The position numbers were made by a program, and so were the translations under genes. From RGDT01 sp964630925 (GTDB taxonomy: Bacteria > Planctomycetota > Planctomycetia > Gemmatales > Gemmataceae), in assembly GCA_964630925.1 (NCBI GenBank), contig CAZVZK010000029.1, positions 15,730 through 79,729 of the forward strand: a stretch of 64,000 nt of DNA. Reading direction: 5' to 3'. Positions 49,813 to 58,841 of the stretch are shown piece after piece (position 1 is the first letter of the stretch; every line of letters begins with the position of its first letter). The notes under the pieces were generated by a model. The model worked only from the letters and a program-made list of their open reading frames with translations, made no database searches and had not been told where the DNA came from.

Positions 49813-50055
49813 TCGGCACTCCTCTGGTCCGCCTCTGTCGAGGCAATCTGGGTAAGCAGGATCAATAGGCCGCGCGGGCGGGGGGAGAGGTTCGGGTCGA
49901 GAAACAGCATCCCCATCGTGCGCGGGCTGGCACGTTCTGTCTTTCTAGCATGCGGGGGTAGGGGAGGGCAAGGGGAGGAAATGCGGAGTGCGGCAGTCCC
50001 ACGCGATCCCGGCCCCGCTGATAAGATAGGACGGGGTCTGGTGGGAGGATCGCCG

Positions 50056-53000
50056 ATGCGCGCTCTGATCGTACTTGCTCTGGCGGCGGGGCTGGCGTGC
50101 GCGGCGGCGCCGCCGGCGGAGCTGACGGCGGAGCAGATGGCCCTTCTGCGCGCCCGCCGTGATCCGGCGTGGCGACAGGCCCAGGCCGCCTGGGCGGCGG
50201 GCAAGCAGGCCGAGGCGATCAAGGTGGCGGGCGAGGCGCTGGCCGTCAACGAGGCGGTCTACGGCCTGCGGTGGCGTCTCTCGCTGAACATCCGGGGCTT
50301 GCTCGTCTCGTGGGAGGAGCAGCGGGGCGGCTGGGAGGCCGTCGCCGGCCACCGGCTGAGGATGGCGGGGGCGGAGGCGGCCCTCTGGGGCGCGGGGCAC
50401 TACAAGGCCGTGAACGCGCGGATCGAGGCGGAGGAGGCCCGCGTCCAGGTGGGGCGGACGCCGGCCAGGCGGGCGAAACTCCGCGAGGCGTTGGCGTTGA
50501 ACCTGAAGGTGTTCGGCCTCCTCAACGAAGGCAGGGAATCCACGGGCCTCGCGGCGGCGACGGAGGCAGTCAAGCTGGCCCGCGAGGCGGCCAGGGAGGG
50601 GCATCTTGTGTCCGCCCACGCCCTGAACCAGCTCGCGCTGGTGTATCGGGCGAGGGGCGAATACGGGGCGGCCCTGCCGCTCCTCCGGAAGGCCCTGGCC
50701 CTCAACGAGGCGCTGCAGGGGGAGGGGCACCCGAATACCTCCGGCGTCCTGCACAATCTCGCCTTGCTGCTCCATCAGATGGGGGACCACGAGGCGGCGC
50801 TCCCACTCTTCAAGCGAGCGCTGGCCCTGACCGAGGAGGCCGTAGGCCGGCTGGACCCCGACTACCCGACCACCCTCCACAACCTCGCCCTGGCATACCA
50901 GGGGGTCGGGGACTACCGGGCGGCCCTCCCCCTGTGCCGCCGCGCCCTGGCGTTGCACATCAAGATCCTTGGAAGGAGGCACCACCTCTGCGCGAATGGC
51001 CTCATCACCCTCGCCGGACTGTACGAGTCCGTGGGCGATTTCAGGTCGGCGGTGCCCCTGGCCGAGGAGGCCCTGGCCCTGACGAGGGAGGTGCGTGGGA
51101 GGAGGCACCCCGACTACGCCCGCGCCCTCGACACCCTGGCCGGGCTGTACGTGGAGACCAGGGGCCATGAGGCGGCCCTGCCGCTCTACAAGGAGGCCCT
51201 CGCGGTCAGCAAGGCGGCACGAGGCGAGAGGCACCCGAGCCACGCCGCCACCGTGCACAACCTCGCCACCGCCTACAAGTACGCGGGGAACCGGGAGGAG
51301 GCCCTCGCCCACTTCGAGAAGGCTCTGGCGTTGGCCAGGGCGACGCTGGGGGAGAATCACCCCGACTATGCCCACGCCGTCCACGGCCTGGCCGGGTTGC
51401 ACCACCTCGCCGGGGACCACGCGGCGGCCCTGCCGCTCTACAAGCGGGCACTCGCCCTGCGCGAGGCGGCCCTGGGTGAGAGGCACCCGCACTTCGCCAT
51501 CAGCCTCAACAACCTCGCCAACCTGCACGCCGCGCTGGGCGACCACGCGGCGGCGCTCCCCCTGGCGGAGCGGGCGCTGGCGATCACGACGGCGGGCCTC
51601 CGCGCCAACGCATCGGCGCTGTCGGACCGACAGCAGCTCGCCGCCGCCGTCGAGCTGCGTCACCACCTCGACCTCAGGCTCTCCATCCCCGACGCGCCGA
51701 GGCACCCGCCCGCCTGTGCCCACGTGCTGGCGTGGAAGGGGTCGCTGCTGCTGCGTCAACAGGAGCGCCGACTCTTCCTCCGTCTCGCCGACGACCCCGA
51801 GACACGTGCGGCCGCCCAGGCCCTTCAGGACGCCACGCGCCGCCTCGCCACCCTCCGCCTATCGACTTCGGCGACGAAGGAGGGCCTCGACGCGCTGGCG
51901 AAGGAGCAGGAGGCCGTCCAGGCCGCCCTCGCCGCCCTGTCCCGGGACTTCCGCTCGCGGCGGGAGAAGGGACGGCCCACGCCCGAGCAGGTGGCGGCGG
52001 CGCTGCCGGATGGGGCCGCCCTCATCGATTTCCTCTTCTTCCACCGCTTCGGCCGGAACGGCGAGGGCGGGAGGCCCGACGCGCGGGCGGAGCTGGCGGC
52101 CTTCGTCCACCGCCGGGGGACGTCGCCCGTCCGCATCGACCTGGGGCGGGCGGCCACGGCCTGGGCGGCCGTCGAGGGGTGGCGCCGCGAGCTCGCCGCC
52201 GGGAAGACCGGCCTCGTGGCGGGCCAGGTCGTCAAGCGTCTGCTCTGGCTGCCCCTGGAGAAGCACCTCGAAGGTGCCAAGGTCGTCCTGGTCTCGCCCG
52301 ATGGCGCCCTCGGGACGGTGCCGTTCGCCGCCCTCCCCGGACGCAAGGGCGGCACCTATCTGATCGAGGATGTGGCCGTCGCCGTCGTCCCGGTGCCGGG
52401 CGCCCTCCCCGAGCTGATGAAGCCGCTCGACGGGGCGCGGCTGAAGCCGTCCCTGCTCGCCGTCGGCGACCTGCGGTACGACCCCGCCGAGGGAGCGGAT
52501 GCCCTGCCCGCGAGTGAGGGCGGCCGCTCCGCCCCGCGCACCGGGCGTGAGAGGTTTGACCGCTTGCCGGCCACGGCGGCAGAGATCCTCTCCATTCGGG
52601 CTTCGTTCGAGAAGCTGTTCAAGGGCGGCTCCGTCACCTCGCTCGGAGGGGGCGAGGCCACCAAGGCCGCCGTCCGCAAGGCACTGGCCAACGTCCGACA
52701 CGCGCATTTCGCCACGCACGGCTACTTCGCGCCGGAGGCCGTCAAGAGCGCCTCATCCGGCGGGGGCGAGGATCGCCGCGAGCGGCGCGGGGCCACGGGC
52801 TGGCACCCGCTGCTGCTGTCGGGCCTGGCGCTTTCCGATGCCAACCGCGAGCCGAAGCCGGGTGCGGAGGACGGCATCCTGACGGCGCTCGAGGTCTCCG
52901 AGATGGACCTGTCGAAACTGGAGCTGGCGGTGCTGTCGGCGTGCGAGACGGGCCTGGGCAAGGTGGCCGGCGGCGAGGGGCTGCTCGGCATGCAGCGCGC

Positions 53001-53289
53001 CTTCCAGGTGGCGGGGGCGCGGACGGTGGTGGCGTCGTTGTGGAAGGTGGACGACAAGGCCACCCAGCTCCTGATGACCGACTTCTACAAGGCGGCATGG
53101 GGCGGCGGCGCGGTGTCACTGGCGGAGGCGCTGCGGGGCGCGCAGAGGACGCTGCTAAACGGCAAACTGGAGGGCGGCGCGGTGCGCGGCGTCGGCCTCA
53201 ACGCCGAGGTGATCAAGGCGATGAAGGCGGGCGAACGTCTGCCGCCGTACTACTGGGCCGCCTTCGTCCTGTCCGGCGACTGGCGTTGA
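50056..53289 (+). CDS. Secreted TPR-CHAT domain protein
   Basis: A 1,077-residue protein with signal peptide MRALIVLALAAGLACAAAPP. Residues about 170-520 hold roughly nine tetratricopeptide repeats of the kinesin-light-chain type, each with LNNLA/HNLA and ALALREA-like cores (for example HPDYARALDTLAGLYVETRG). The C-terminal CHAT domain, a caspase-like peptidase fold, has its catalytic pair in HFATHGYF (His888) and LSACETGLG (Cys963), followed by GEGLLGMQRAFQVAGARTVVASLWKVDD. Both catalytic residues are present, so protease activity is plausible. The target is unknown. Confidence 0.92.
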   Translation: MRALIVLALAAGLACAAAPPAELTAEQMALLRARRDPAWRQAQAAWAAGKQAEAIKVAGEALAVNEAVYGLRWRLSLNIRGLLVSWEEQRGGWEAVAGHRLRMAGAEAALWGAGHYKAVNARIEAEEARVQVGRTPARRAKLREALALNLKVFGLLNEGRESTGLAAATEAVKLAREAAREGHLVSAHALNQLALVYRARGEYGAALPLLRKALALNEALQGEGHPNTSGVLHNLALLLHQMGDHEAALPLFKRALALTEEAVGRLDPDYPTTLHNLALAYQGVGDYRAALPLCRRALALHIKILGRRHHLCANGLITLAGLYESVGDFRSAVPLAEEALALTREVRGRRHPDYARALDTLAGLYVETRGHEAALPLYKEALAVSKAARGERHPSHAATVHNLATAYKYAGNREEALAHFEKALALARATLGENHPDYAHAVHGLAGLHHLAGDHAAALPLYKRALALREAALGERHPHFAISLNNLANLHAALGDHAAALPLAERALAITTAGLRANASALSDRQQLAAAVELRHHLDLRLSIPDAPRHPPACAHVLAWKGSLLLRQQERRLFLRLADDPETRAAAQALQDATRRLATLRLSTSATKEGLDALAKEQEAVQAALAALSRDFRSRREKGRPTPEQVAAALPDGAALIDFLFFHRFGRNGEGGRPDARAELAAFVHRRGTSPVRIDLGRAATAWAAVEGWRRELAAGKTGLVAGQVVKRLLWLPLEKHLEGAKVVLVSPDGALGTVPFAALPGRKGGTYLIEDVAVAVVPVPGALPELMKPLDGARLKPSLLAVGDLRYDPAEGADALPASEGGRSAPRTGRERFDRLPATAAEILSIRASFEKLFKGGSVTSLGGGEATKAAVRKALANVRHAHFATHGYFAPEAVKSASSGGGEDRRERRGATGWHPLLLSGLALSDANREPKPGAEDGILTALEVSEMDLSKLELAVLSACETGLGKVAGGEGLLGMQRAFQVAGARTVVASLWKVDDKATQLLMTDFYKAAWGGGAVSLAEALRGAQRTLLNGKLEGGAVRGVGLNAEVIKAMKAGERLPPYYWAAFVLSGDWR

Positions 53290-53302
53290 ACGCCGACCAC
53301 GC

Positions 53303-54049
53303 TCACGCCATCCCCGACGCCATCGCCAGGTACAGCCCCGCCAGGTGGTGCCACGCGCTCGTCTCCGGCAGCTTCGCCTGCGCCTCCGCCAGCGCCACTG
53401 CCGCCTCCGCCGCGTGCCCGGTGAACAAGAGCGCCATGCCCCGGTTGAATAGCACCGGCGTCGAATCCGGCAGCGCCTTCCACGCCGCCAGGGCCGCCGT
53501 CCGCTCGCCGCGGTGCCACAGCAGCGCCGCCCGCTCGTTGCCGCGCACCGCCTCCAGCTCCGCCGGCAGCGGGCCGTCGAGCAGTTTCGCGGCCTCGGCG
53601 AACAGCCGCGCCTGCCGCAGCACGCCGGCGGCCAGCAGGCGGCCCGCCCCGGACTGCTTCGCCGCCCACGTTGTTAGGGCGGGCCGCTCGGCGCCCGGCG
53701 AGGCGTCCTCGCGCAGGCCGGCGGGGTCGGACATCAGCAGGGCGGCGACGTGGCGCACCTGCTGCGGGTAGTTGCCCAGCGCGAACGCCAGCGACACCGC
53801 CGGCGTCGCCTGCGTCACCAGCGCCGACCACTCCGCCGGCGCCTCCGCCGTGATGCCCAGCGCCGCCGCCGCGTCCGTCCACGCCAGCTTCGGGTCCGCC
53901 GGCTGCACCGGCACGGTGTCATGCGGGCCGGCGTCGCCGTCGGTCTCCGGGTGGCCCAGGCCCTCGGCGTGGGCCGCCGTCTGCTCGCCGAGGTAGCGTC
54001 CGAACAGCTCCTGCACCGTCAGGCCGGCGGGGATGGTTGGCTCGCTCAT
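53303..54049 (-). CDS. TPR-like helical hypothetical protein
   Basis: A 248-residue soluble protein. It starts MSEPTIPAGLTVQELFGRYL and has helical stretches resembling degenerate tetratricopeptide repeats near the C-terminus (LLAAGVLRQARLFAEAAKLL, NERAALLWHRGERTAALAAWKAL, NRGMALLFTGHAAEAAVALAEA). No signal peptide. The ATG at 54049 is chosen because GAGGTG stands 8 bases upstream; a GTG at 54055 is also possible. It converges with the CHAT gene, with 13 bases between stops. Function is unknown. Confidence 0.65.
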   Translation of the reverse strand: MSEPTIPAGLTVQELFGRYLGEQTAAHAEGLGHPETDGDAGPHDTVPVQPADPKLAWTDAAAALGITAEAPAEWSALVTQATPAVSLAFALGNYPQQVRHVAALLMSDPAGLREDASPGAERPALTTWAAKQSGAGRLLAAGVLRQARLFAEAAKLLDGPLPAELEAVRGNERAALLWHRGERTAALAAWKALPDSTPVLFNRGMALLFTGHAAEAAVALAEAQAKLPETSAWHHLAGLYLAMASGMA

Positions 54050-54157
54050 GGACACACCTCGTCTCGCGGATGGCGGATGGCAGAAGGATCACCCATCGGA
54101 CGCACGGCCCGCCCCGACTTGCGCCCAATCCGTGCGATCCGACCTCTGGTAGTCCGC

Positions 54158-54499
54158 TCACCGCAGCCACAGCGCCGCCAGACCCGACACCCAGGGGCGG
54201 TCGGGGAGGTAGACGACGCGGATCTTGCCGCCCTCCATCGGCTGTTCGTGTCGGCCCGGCTGGAGGTAGTCCACCCCCGTCTGCTCGCGGCCGGAGGCGT
54301 CGAGGAACCGGTACTGCACCTCCCACAGCCCCTCGTCCATCGCCGAATGCTCGACGGTCGCGTCGACGGACACGCCGCGGTGGCGGAACTGCTCCTGCCG
54401 CCAGCGCTCGTGGCGGTCCAGCCAGACGGTCAGCAGCACGCCGCCCAGCACGCCGGCCAGCAGCACCCCGCCCAGGACGTACGCCCACCAGTATTCCAC
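54158..54499 (-). CDS. Small membrane protein (DUF3592-like)
   Basis: A 113-residue protein with one N-terminal membrane helix (WWAYVLGGVLLAGVLGGVLL) and an outer beta domain (VSVDATVEHSAMDEGLWEVQYRF, then GKIRVVYLPDRPWVSGL). The sequence order, helix then a YRF-x-D and V.YLP pattern, resembles DUF3592. The GTG at 54499 with GGAGGGG five bases upstream is preferred to the codon at 54598, which would add an improbable basic leader. Confidence 0.6.
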   Translation of the reverse strand: MEYWWAYVLGGVLLAGVLGGVLLTVWLDRHERWRQEQFRHRGVSVDATVEHSAMDEGLWEVQYRFLDASGREQTGVDYLQPGRHEQPMEGGKIRVVYLPDRPWVSGLAALWLR

Positions 54500-54972
54500 C
54501 GCACCCCTCCGGCGCACCCCGCTCGGCGGGTGTGCCCCGTGAATCGTACACCCGCGGCGCGGGGTCGGCAACCCGCCCGGTGCCCGTTGCCCCGACATCT
54601 GGAGCTAGACAAAATGAGACGGGATGCGCGGCCATGGCGCGGGTGTAGGCGGTCTGACCACTGGCCCTGAAATGCAAATCCCGCTGGAGTGCGTGCGCGG
54701 GGTGCGCATGTGAGCGGGTGAGGAAGTGACTCGCGCAGCCGGCGCCGTTCGGTGACACCTTGCGTCAAATAACGCCGAGGCACATGCTCAACGGGGTGAG
54801 CGGGTGCGCATGTGACTCCGGCGAGGATTTGCATTGCAGGGGGGGGTGTCTGAGGAGGTGCAATGCAATGCAATTCGCACCCGCCGACCAACCACAGTGT
54901 CTACTTCCGTCCAATTCCCACACCCGCTGAACAGGCCCGCCCGATGATCCCTCGCTCCTCCGTCTTCTCGGA
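54500..54972. other. 473-base gap with direct and inverted repeats
   Basis: No gene is recognised. It contains the GAGTCAC-type repeat (54690-54820), a run GCAATGCAATGCAATT near 54860, and the 3' flank of the response regulator gene. Confidence 0.45.
54690..54820. repeat. GAGTCAC-type repeat, copy 3
   Basis: GGTGCGCATGTGA occurs twice in direct orientation (about 54700 and 54803). The complement of 54702-54738 reads GCGCGAGTCACTTCCTCACC then CGCTCACATG, close to GCGCGAGTCACCTGCTCACC near 21158. Orientation is therefore opposite to copy 1. Confidence 0.6.
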
Positions 54973-55698
54973 TCACGTCGCCTCGATGGGGTGCAGCTCC
55001 GGGCCGGCCATGTAGCCGTGCGCCCGAACCGTGAGGATCGCCTCGGGCGTCGGCTTGCCCTCCGGGTCGCGCAACTTCGTCCGCAGGCGGGCGACGTGCA
55101 TGTCCACCGTCCGCGTCTCGATCCCCGCCGGCTCGAAGCCCCACAGACGCGACAGCATCTCCTCGCGCGATACGGCGCGTTTCCGCTGCTCGACCAGGAA
55201 CAGCAGGATGCCGACCTCCGTCTCCGACAGGTCGGTCCGCTTGCCGCCGCCCCAGTCCACCTCACGGCGCTGCAGGTCGATGGTGGCGTGGCCGAGGCGG
55301 GCGCGCGTCACGGCCCCGGCGCTGCGTCCGGACGAGCGGCGCAGGACGGCCTCGATCCGCGCCAGCAGCTCGCGGGCGCTGAACGGCTTGATGACGTAGT
55401 CGTCGGCGCCCATCTTGAGCCCGCGGACGCGGTCGTCCTCGCCGCCCTTGGCGGTCAGGATGATCACCGGCACGGCGGGCCGCGACTGGCGCAGGTCGCG
55501 CAGCAATTCGAGGCCGTCCTTGCGCGGCAGCATGAGGTCGAGGAGGACGAGGTCGGCGTCGGGGCGGGACGCCTCGGCGAGGCCCTTGACGCCGTCGCCC
55601 GCCTCGCTGACCTCGTAGCCGCTCACGCGGAGCACGTCGCACACGCCGCGGCGGATGGCGGGCTCGTCCTCGACGACGACGATGCGGGGCATCTTCAT
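54973..55698 (-). CDS. OmpR/PhoB-type DNA-binding response regulator
   Basis: A 241-residue two-component regulator. The receiver domain has VVVEDEPAIRRG, the phospho-acceptor Asp54 in VLLDLMLP, a Thr in IILTAKGG, and Lys in VIKPFSARELL. The winged-helix output domain has LSETEVGILLFLVEQRKRAV and SRLWGFEPAGIETRTVDMHVARLRTKL with the RAHGYM wing. The start at 55698 follows GAGGCCGGCTC; the frame is open 10 codons further. No histidine kinase is next to it, so its partner is elsewhere. Confidence 0.92.
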   Translation of the reverse strand: MKMPRIVVVEDEPAIRRGVCDVLRVSGYEVSEAGDGVKGLAEASRPDADLVLLDLMLPRKDGLELLRDLRQSRPAVPVIILTAKGGEDDRVRGLKMGADDYVIKPFSARELLARIEAVLRRSSGRSAGAVTRARLGHATIDLQRREVDWGGGKRTDLSETEVGILLFLVEQRKRAVSREEMLSRLWGFEPAGIETRTVDMHVARLRTKLRDPEGKPTPEAILTVRAHGYMAGPELHPIEAT

Positions 55699-55795
55699 GA
55701 GCCGGCCTCGCGCTCGGGCAGGGGGCATTCTACCAGACGCCCCCCCGGCACGAATGTAACCGCCGCGTAACAGACGGCCCGTCTTGCCCCGCGGG

Positions 55796-57829
55796 TCAAT
55801 CCTTCTTGCGTGGCTTCACCTTCCACCGCTCGTCGAAGAAGTCGGCATCAACGACCTTCCCCGGCCAGCGCGACGAGGGCGGGGTGCGGACGTCGATGAC
55901 GGCCCAGTCGGGCAGCTTGGCGTGCTGCCGGGCGTTGTTCAGGTAGTCGTACTCACGGTAGGTGAGGCCGCTGTTGAGCACGACGTATTTCCGCTCCCGT
56001 ATCGGGCTCGGGTAAATGAGGGCCGGGACGTGCGTGTCGGCGGCATGCGTGCCGCCGGCAAGCATGACCGCCTTCGCGTCCCACTTGAGCGGCAGGCTGG
56101 GCAGCACCTTGGCGAGGACCGAGTTGCTCGACGGGTCGCCCCACAGGATCAGGTTGCAAGACAGCGTGTCATCGAGGGTCACGTCCCTGTCGTCCTTGAT
56201 CAGCACATCCCCGCGCATCTGCCGCCGCCACTCGCGGACGAACCGCTCCATCTCGGCCTTCACCCACAGCCCCGTCTTCTCGTGCAGCGGCTTGCCGGTG
56301 GGGCGGACGACGAGGAAGCGGTCCAGGAAGGCGTCATCGATTGGCCCCTGCCTGCCGGGGTACTTCTCGCTCCTCCTGAAGAACGTGTTGAACGCCCACC
56401 CCTTGTCGGACTTGTACAGCCGCACCCACAGGGAGCGGTCGGAGGAGGGCGGGTCCTCCACCTTGATCGCGGAGCCGTCCACGGTGATCTCGGGCATCCC
56501 CTCGAACGGCGAGTCACCGGGCCCGAAGTTCAGCGACAGGTGCGTGACGTTCTTCGTCTTCACCGTGATCGTGTTGCCCTTGATCGAGGCGTCCACCGTG
56601 GCCGGCTCCCAGTGCTCGCCCAGCCCCTCCAGCCGCACCCAGTGGCACTCGGCGTAGCGCAGCGTCGGCGTGGTGAACCGCACGCGTGTCGGCGTGCGGT
56701 CACGGCCCTTCACCGCGATACGGTCGATGCGGCGGTTGATCACGTCACGACTCTCCGCGTTGTACGAGTGGCCCATGCCCGCCCCGATGACGTGCTGCAG
56801 CCTGAGCCCCACGCGGTACAGCGCCTCCTGCATCTTGTCGGCGGCCTGCTTCTGGGGGTCCTTCTCGCCTGAGTACGCGACGACGGGCAGGTTGTGGAAG
56901 TTGAGGGCGTAGTTGGGGCAGTCGTAGAGCTGCCAGAGCTTCTGCTCGTACCAGGTGGGCGCGACCTTCTCCTTCTGGAAGACCTTGAGGAAGTCCGCCG
57001 TCTCGCTGAACCCCGCGCCGGGGGCGGCGGCGCACCACTTGCCCGGGTAGTGCGACGCCAACTGCCAGCAGCCGGCCCCACCCATGCTGAAGCCGCGCAA
57101 CACGAGGCGGTCCTCGTCGATGCGGTAATTGGCCTGGGCGTGGGCCAGCGCCTCCAGCACGTCCACCTCGCCGGCCAGCTTGAAGGCGTTGCTGAACCGC
57201 CCGAACGGGTGAAGGACGAACGCGCCCCTCGGCACGAACTGCCCCGGCGAACGCATCCGCTCCTCGACGAACCTCAGCTCGGTATTGGTCTCGTAGCGCC
57301 CGTGCAGCCACACGTCCAGGCGGTACGGGGCGGGGGCGTCGGCGTTGTAGCCGGCGGGGACGACGAGGCCGTAGGGCTGCACGGAGTCATCGATCTTCGA
57401 GCGGTAGCCGCGGACGACGAGGCCGGTCTGGGTGGTCCAGGTCGGCTTGCCCTCCTTGAGCTGGGCGGCGCGTCGGAGGCCCTCGTCGAGGAGCCTGTTC
57501 GCCCTGGCCACGTCGAGGGCGGCGGTCTTCGCCCCGGCCTTATCGGCGAAGAACTCGTCGTGCCGCAGCGCCCAATCGACGGCCTTGTGGAAGACGATCA
57601 CGTCCGGCAGCAGCGCCAGCAGGCCGGCCTTCCCCTTGCCGAGCGCCCTGGGCAGGTCGCCGATGGTCTTCTGTAATTCGGCAGCGCGGGCGGCGAGTGC
57701 CTCGCGGTCCTTCTCTGGGATGGCGACGCCCTTCGGCGGGACGGGGCGGACCTTCTCGGGGAGGTTGTCGCCGGGGCCGTCGGCGTGGAGGATGGTGGCG
57801 GCGAGAAGCAGCGAGAGGAGGGGACGCAT
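55796..57829 (-). CDS. Secreted alpha/beta-hydrolase, prolyl oligopeptidase/PHB depolymerase-like esterase
   Basis: A 677-residue exported enzyme with signal peptide MRPLLSLLLAATILHADG. A helical N-terminal part precedes the alpha/beta-hydrolase fold: YGLVVPAGYNADAPAPYRLD, LDVWLHGRYE, the nucleophile elbow GFSMGGAG with Ser248, and the histidine in GAGMGHSYN near 354. The C-terminal half is a separate beta-rich region (THLSLNFGPGDSPFEGMPEIT) and then an alpha/beta portion (LVVRPTGKPLHEKTGLWV, CNLILWGDPSSNSVLAKVL). This layout is common in planctomycete peptidase or esterase-like proteins. The frame is open to 57988, but 57829 begins the signal peptide. Confidence 0.82.
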   Translation of the reverse strand: MRPLLSLLLAATILHADGPGDNLPEKVRPVPPKGVAIPEKDREALAARAAELQKTIGDLPRALGKGKAGLLALLPDVIVFHKAVDWALRHDEFFADKAGAKTAALDVARANRLLDEGLRRAAQLKEGKPTWTTQTGLVVRGYRSKIDDSVQPYGLVVPAGYNADAPAPYRLDVWLHGRYETNTELRFVEERMRSPGQFVPRGAFVLHPFGRFSNAFKLAGEVDVLEALAHAQANYRIDEDRLVLRGFSMGGAGCWQLASHYPGKWCAAAPGAGFSETADFLKVFQKEKVAPTWYEQKLWQLYDCPNYALNFHNLPVVAYSGEKDPQKQAADKMQEALYRVGLRLQHVIGAGMGHSYNAESRDVINRRIDRIAVKGRDRTPTRVRFTTPTLRYAECHWVRLEGLGEHWEPATVDASIKGNTITVKTKNVTHLSLNFGPGDSPFEGMPEITVDGSAIKVEDPPSSDRSLWVRLYKSDKGWAFNTFFRRSEKYPGRQGPIDDAFLDRFLVVRPTGKPLHEKTGLWVKAEMERFVREWRRQMRGDVLIKDDRDVTLDDTLSCNLILWGDPSSNSVLAKVLPSLPLKWDAKAVMLAGGTHAADTHVPALIYPSPIRERKYVVLNSGLTYREYDYLNNARQHAKLPDWAVIDVRTPPSSRWPGKVVDADFFDERWKVKPRKKD

Positions 57830-57911
57830 GGCGGGGTGGCTCCGTGGTAAGGGAGGCATTGTATCGGGGCGGGGGGGGCGTGGTATCCTGTCGGGACGAG
57901 GAGGCACGCCG

Positions 57912-58718
57912 ATGAAGTCACCGTTCCCGGGCATGGACCCGTTCATCGAGGGGTCGGGGTTGTGGGGGGATTTCCACCAACACCTCATCGAGGCGATCTA
58001 CATCCAGCTCGCGGACACGGCCCCCGAGGGGTTCTTCGTCCGCACGGCGATGCGCTCCTACGTGGAGATGGTCGAGCAGGAGGGGAAGAGAATGCACCCT
58101 TTCCTGCCGGATGTCGGCCTGCATGGACGTCAGAAGCCAGGGAGGCCACCTCGCTCGGGCCGGTCTGCCGTCGCGGAGCCCGCGGACGTGAAGGCCCCCG
58201 TCGAGATGCGGGCATTTATCGCCGCGGAGCAGCGCGAGAAGTTCGTGGAGATCTACGAGGGGGCGGCCGACCCGCGCCTCGTGACGGCCATCGAGGTCCT
58301 GTCACCCGCCAACAAGGCGGCCGGCTCGGCGGGCCGCGATGTCTACCTCCGCAAACGCCAGGGGTTAATGCTCGGATACGTCAATCTTGTCGAGATCGAC
58401 TTGCTGCGTGGGGGCGAGCGCATGCCCATGCTCGACCCCTGGCCGGACAGCCCATACGTCCTCATGTTGGCGCGGAGGGGGAGGGACCACTACTGCCAGG
58501 TCTGGCGCGGCCACTGCGACGGCCCCCTGCCGACGCTCCCCGTGCCGCTCGTCCAGGATGTCCCCGATCTGTCCATTGATCTGCAAACGATGGTCGATAC
58601 GGTCTACCGACGGGGCCGCTACCGCCAGGCGATCGACTACACGCGCCGCCTCTCGCCCCCGCTGTCCGATGCCGAGAAGGCCCTGCTGCCCGCGCCGGCG
58701 AAGCGGCGCAGGAAATGA
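57912..58718 (+). CDS. DUF4058 family protein
   Basis: A 268-residue protein of the DUF4058 family, which is multi-copy in cyanobacteria and planctomycetes. The opening MKSPFPGMDPFIEGSGLWGD is diagnostic, followed by FHQHLIEAIYIQLADTAPEG and the core AIEVLSPANKAAGSAGRDVYLRKRQ. The E...SP.NK...G...Y..KR pattern recalls a PD-(D/E)XK nuclease site, as proposed for Uma2, but this is inference. The residues between 80 and 95 (GLHGRQKPGRPPRSGRSAV) are proline/arginine-rich. The start lies 82 bases from the divergent esterase start. Confidence 0.88.
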   Translation: MKSPFPGMDPFIEGSGLWGDFHQHLIEAIYIQLADTAPEGFFVRTAMRSYVEMVEQEGKRMHPFLPDVGLHGRQKPGRPPRSGRSAVAEPADVKAPVEMRAFIAAEQREKFVEIYEGAADPRLVTAIEVLSPANKAAGSAGRDVYLRKRQGLMLGYVNLVEIDLLRGGERMPMLDPWPDSPYVLMLARRGRDHYCQVWRGHCDGPLPTLPVPLVQDVPDLSIDLQTMVDTVYRRGRYRQAIDYTRRLSPPLSDAEKALLPAPAKRRRK

Positions 58719-58841
58719 AGGTGGCGCGCCGATGCCGCCTCCCCCGGTGTCGGCACGGTCATCGAGGCCGGGTTGAAAGCGCGCGGGGCGTGAATACACA
58801 GGGAGAGTCGCCTTGACCCACCCTCCCCCAGGAAAACCGCC

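Noticed and set aside
54860..54885. GCAATGCAATGCAATT as a regulatory repeat
   Set aside because: Only two to three short units in a gap with no adjacent regulated gene start; too little to support a site.
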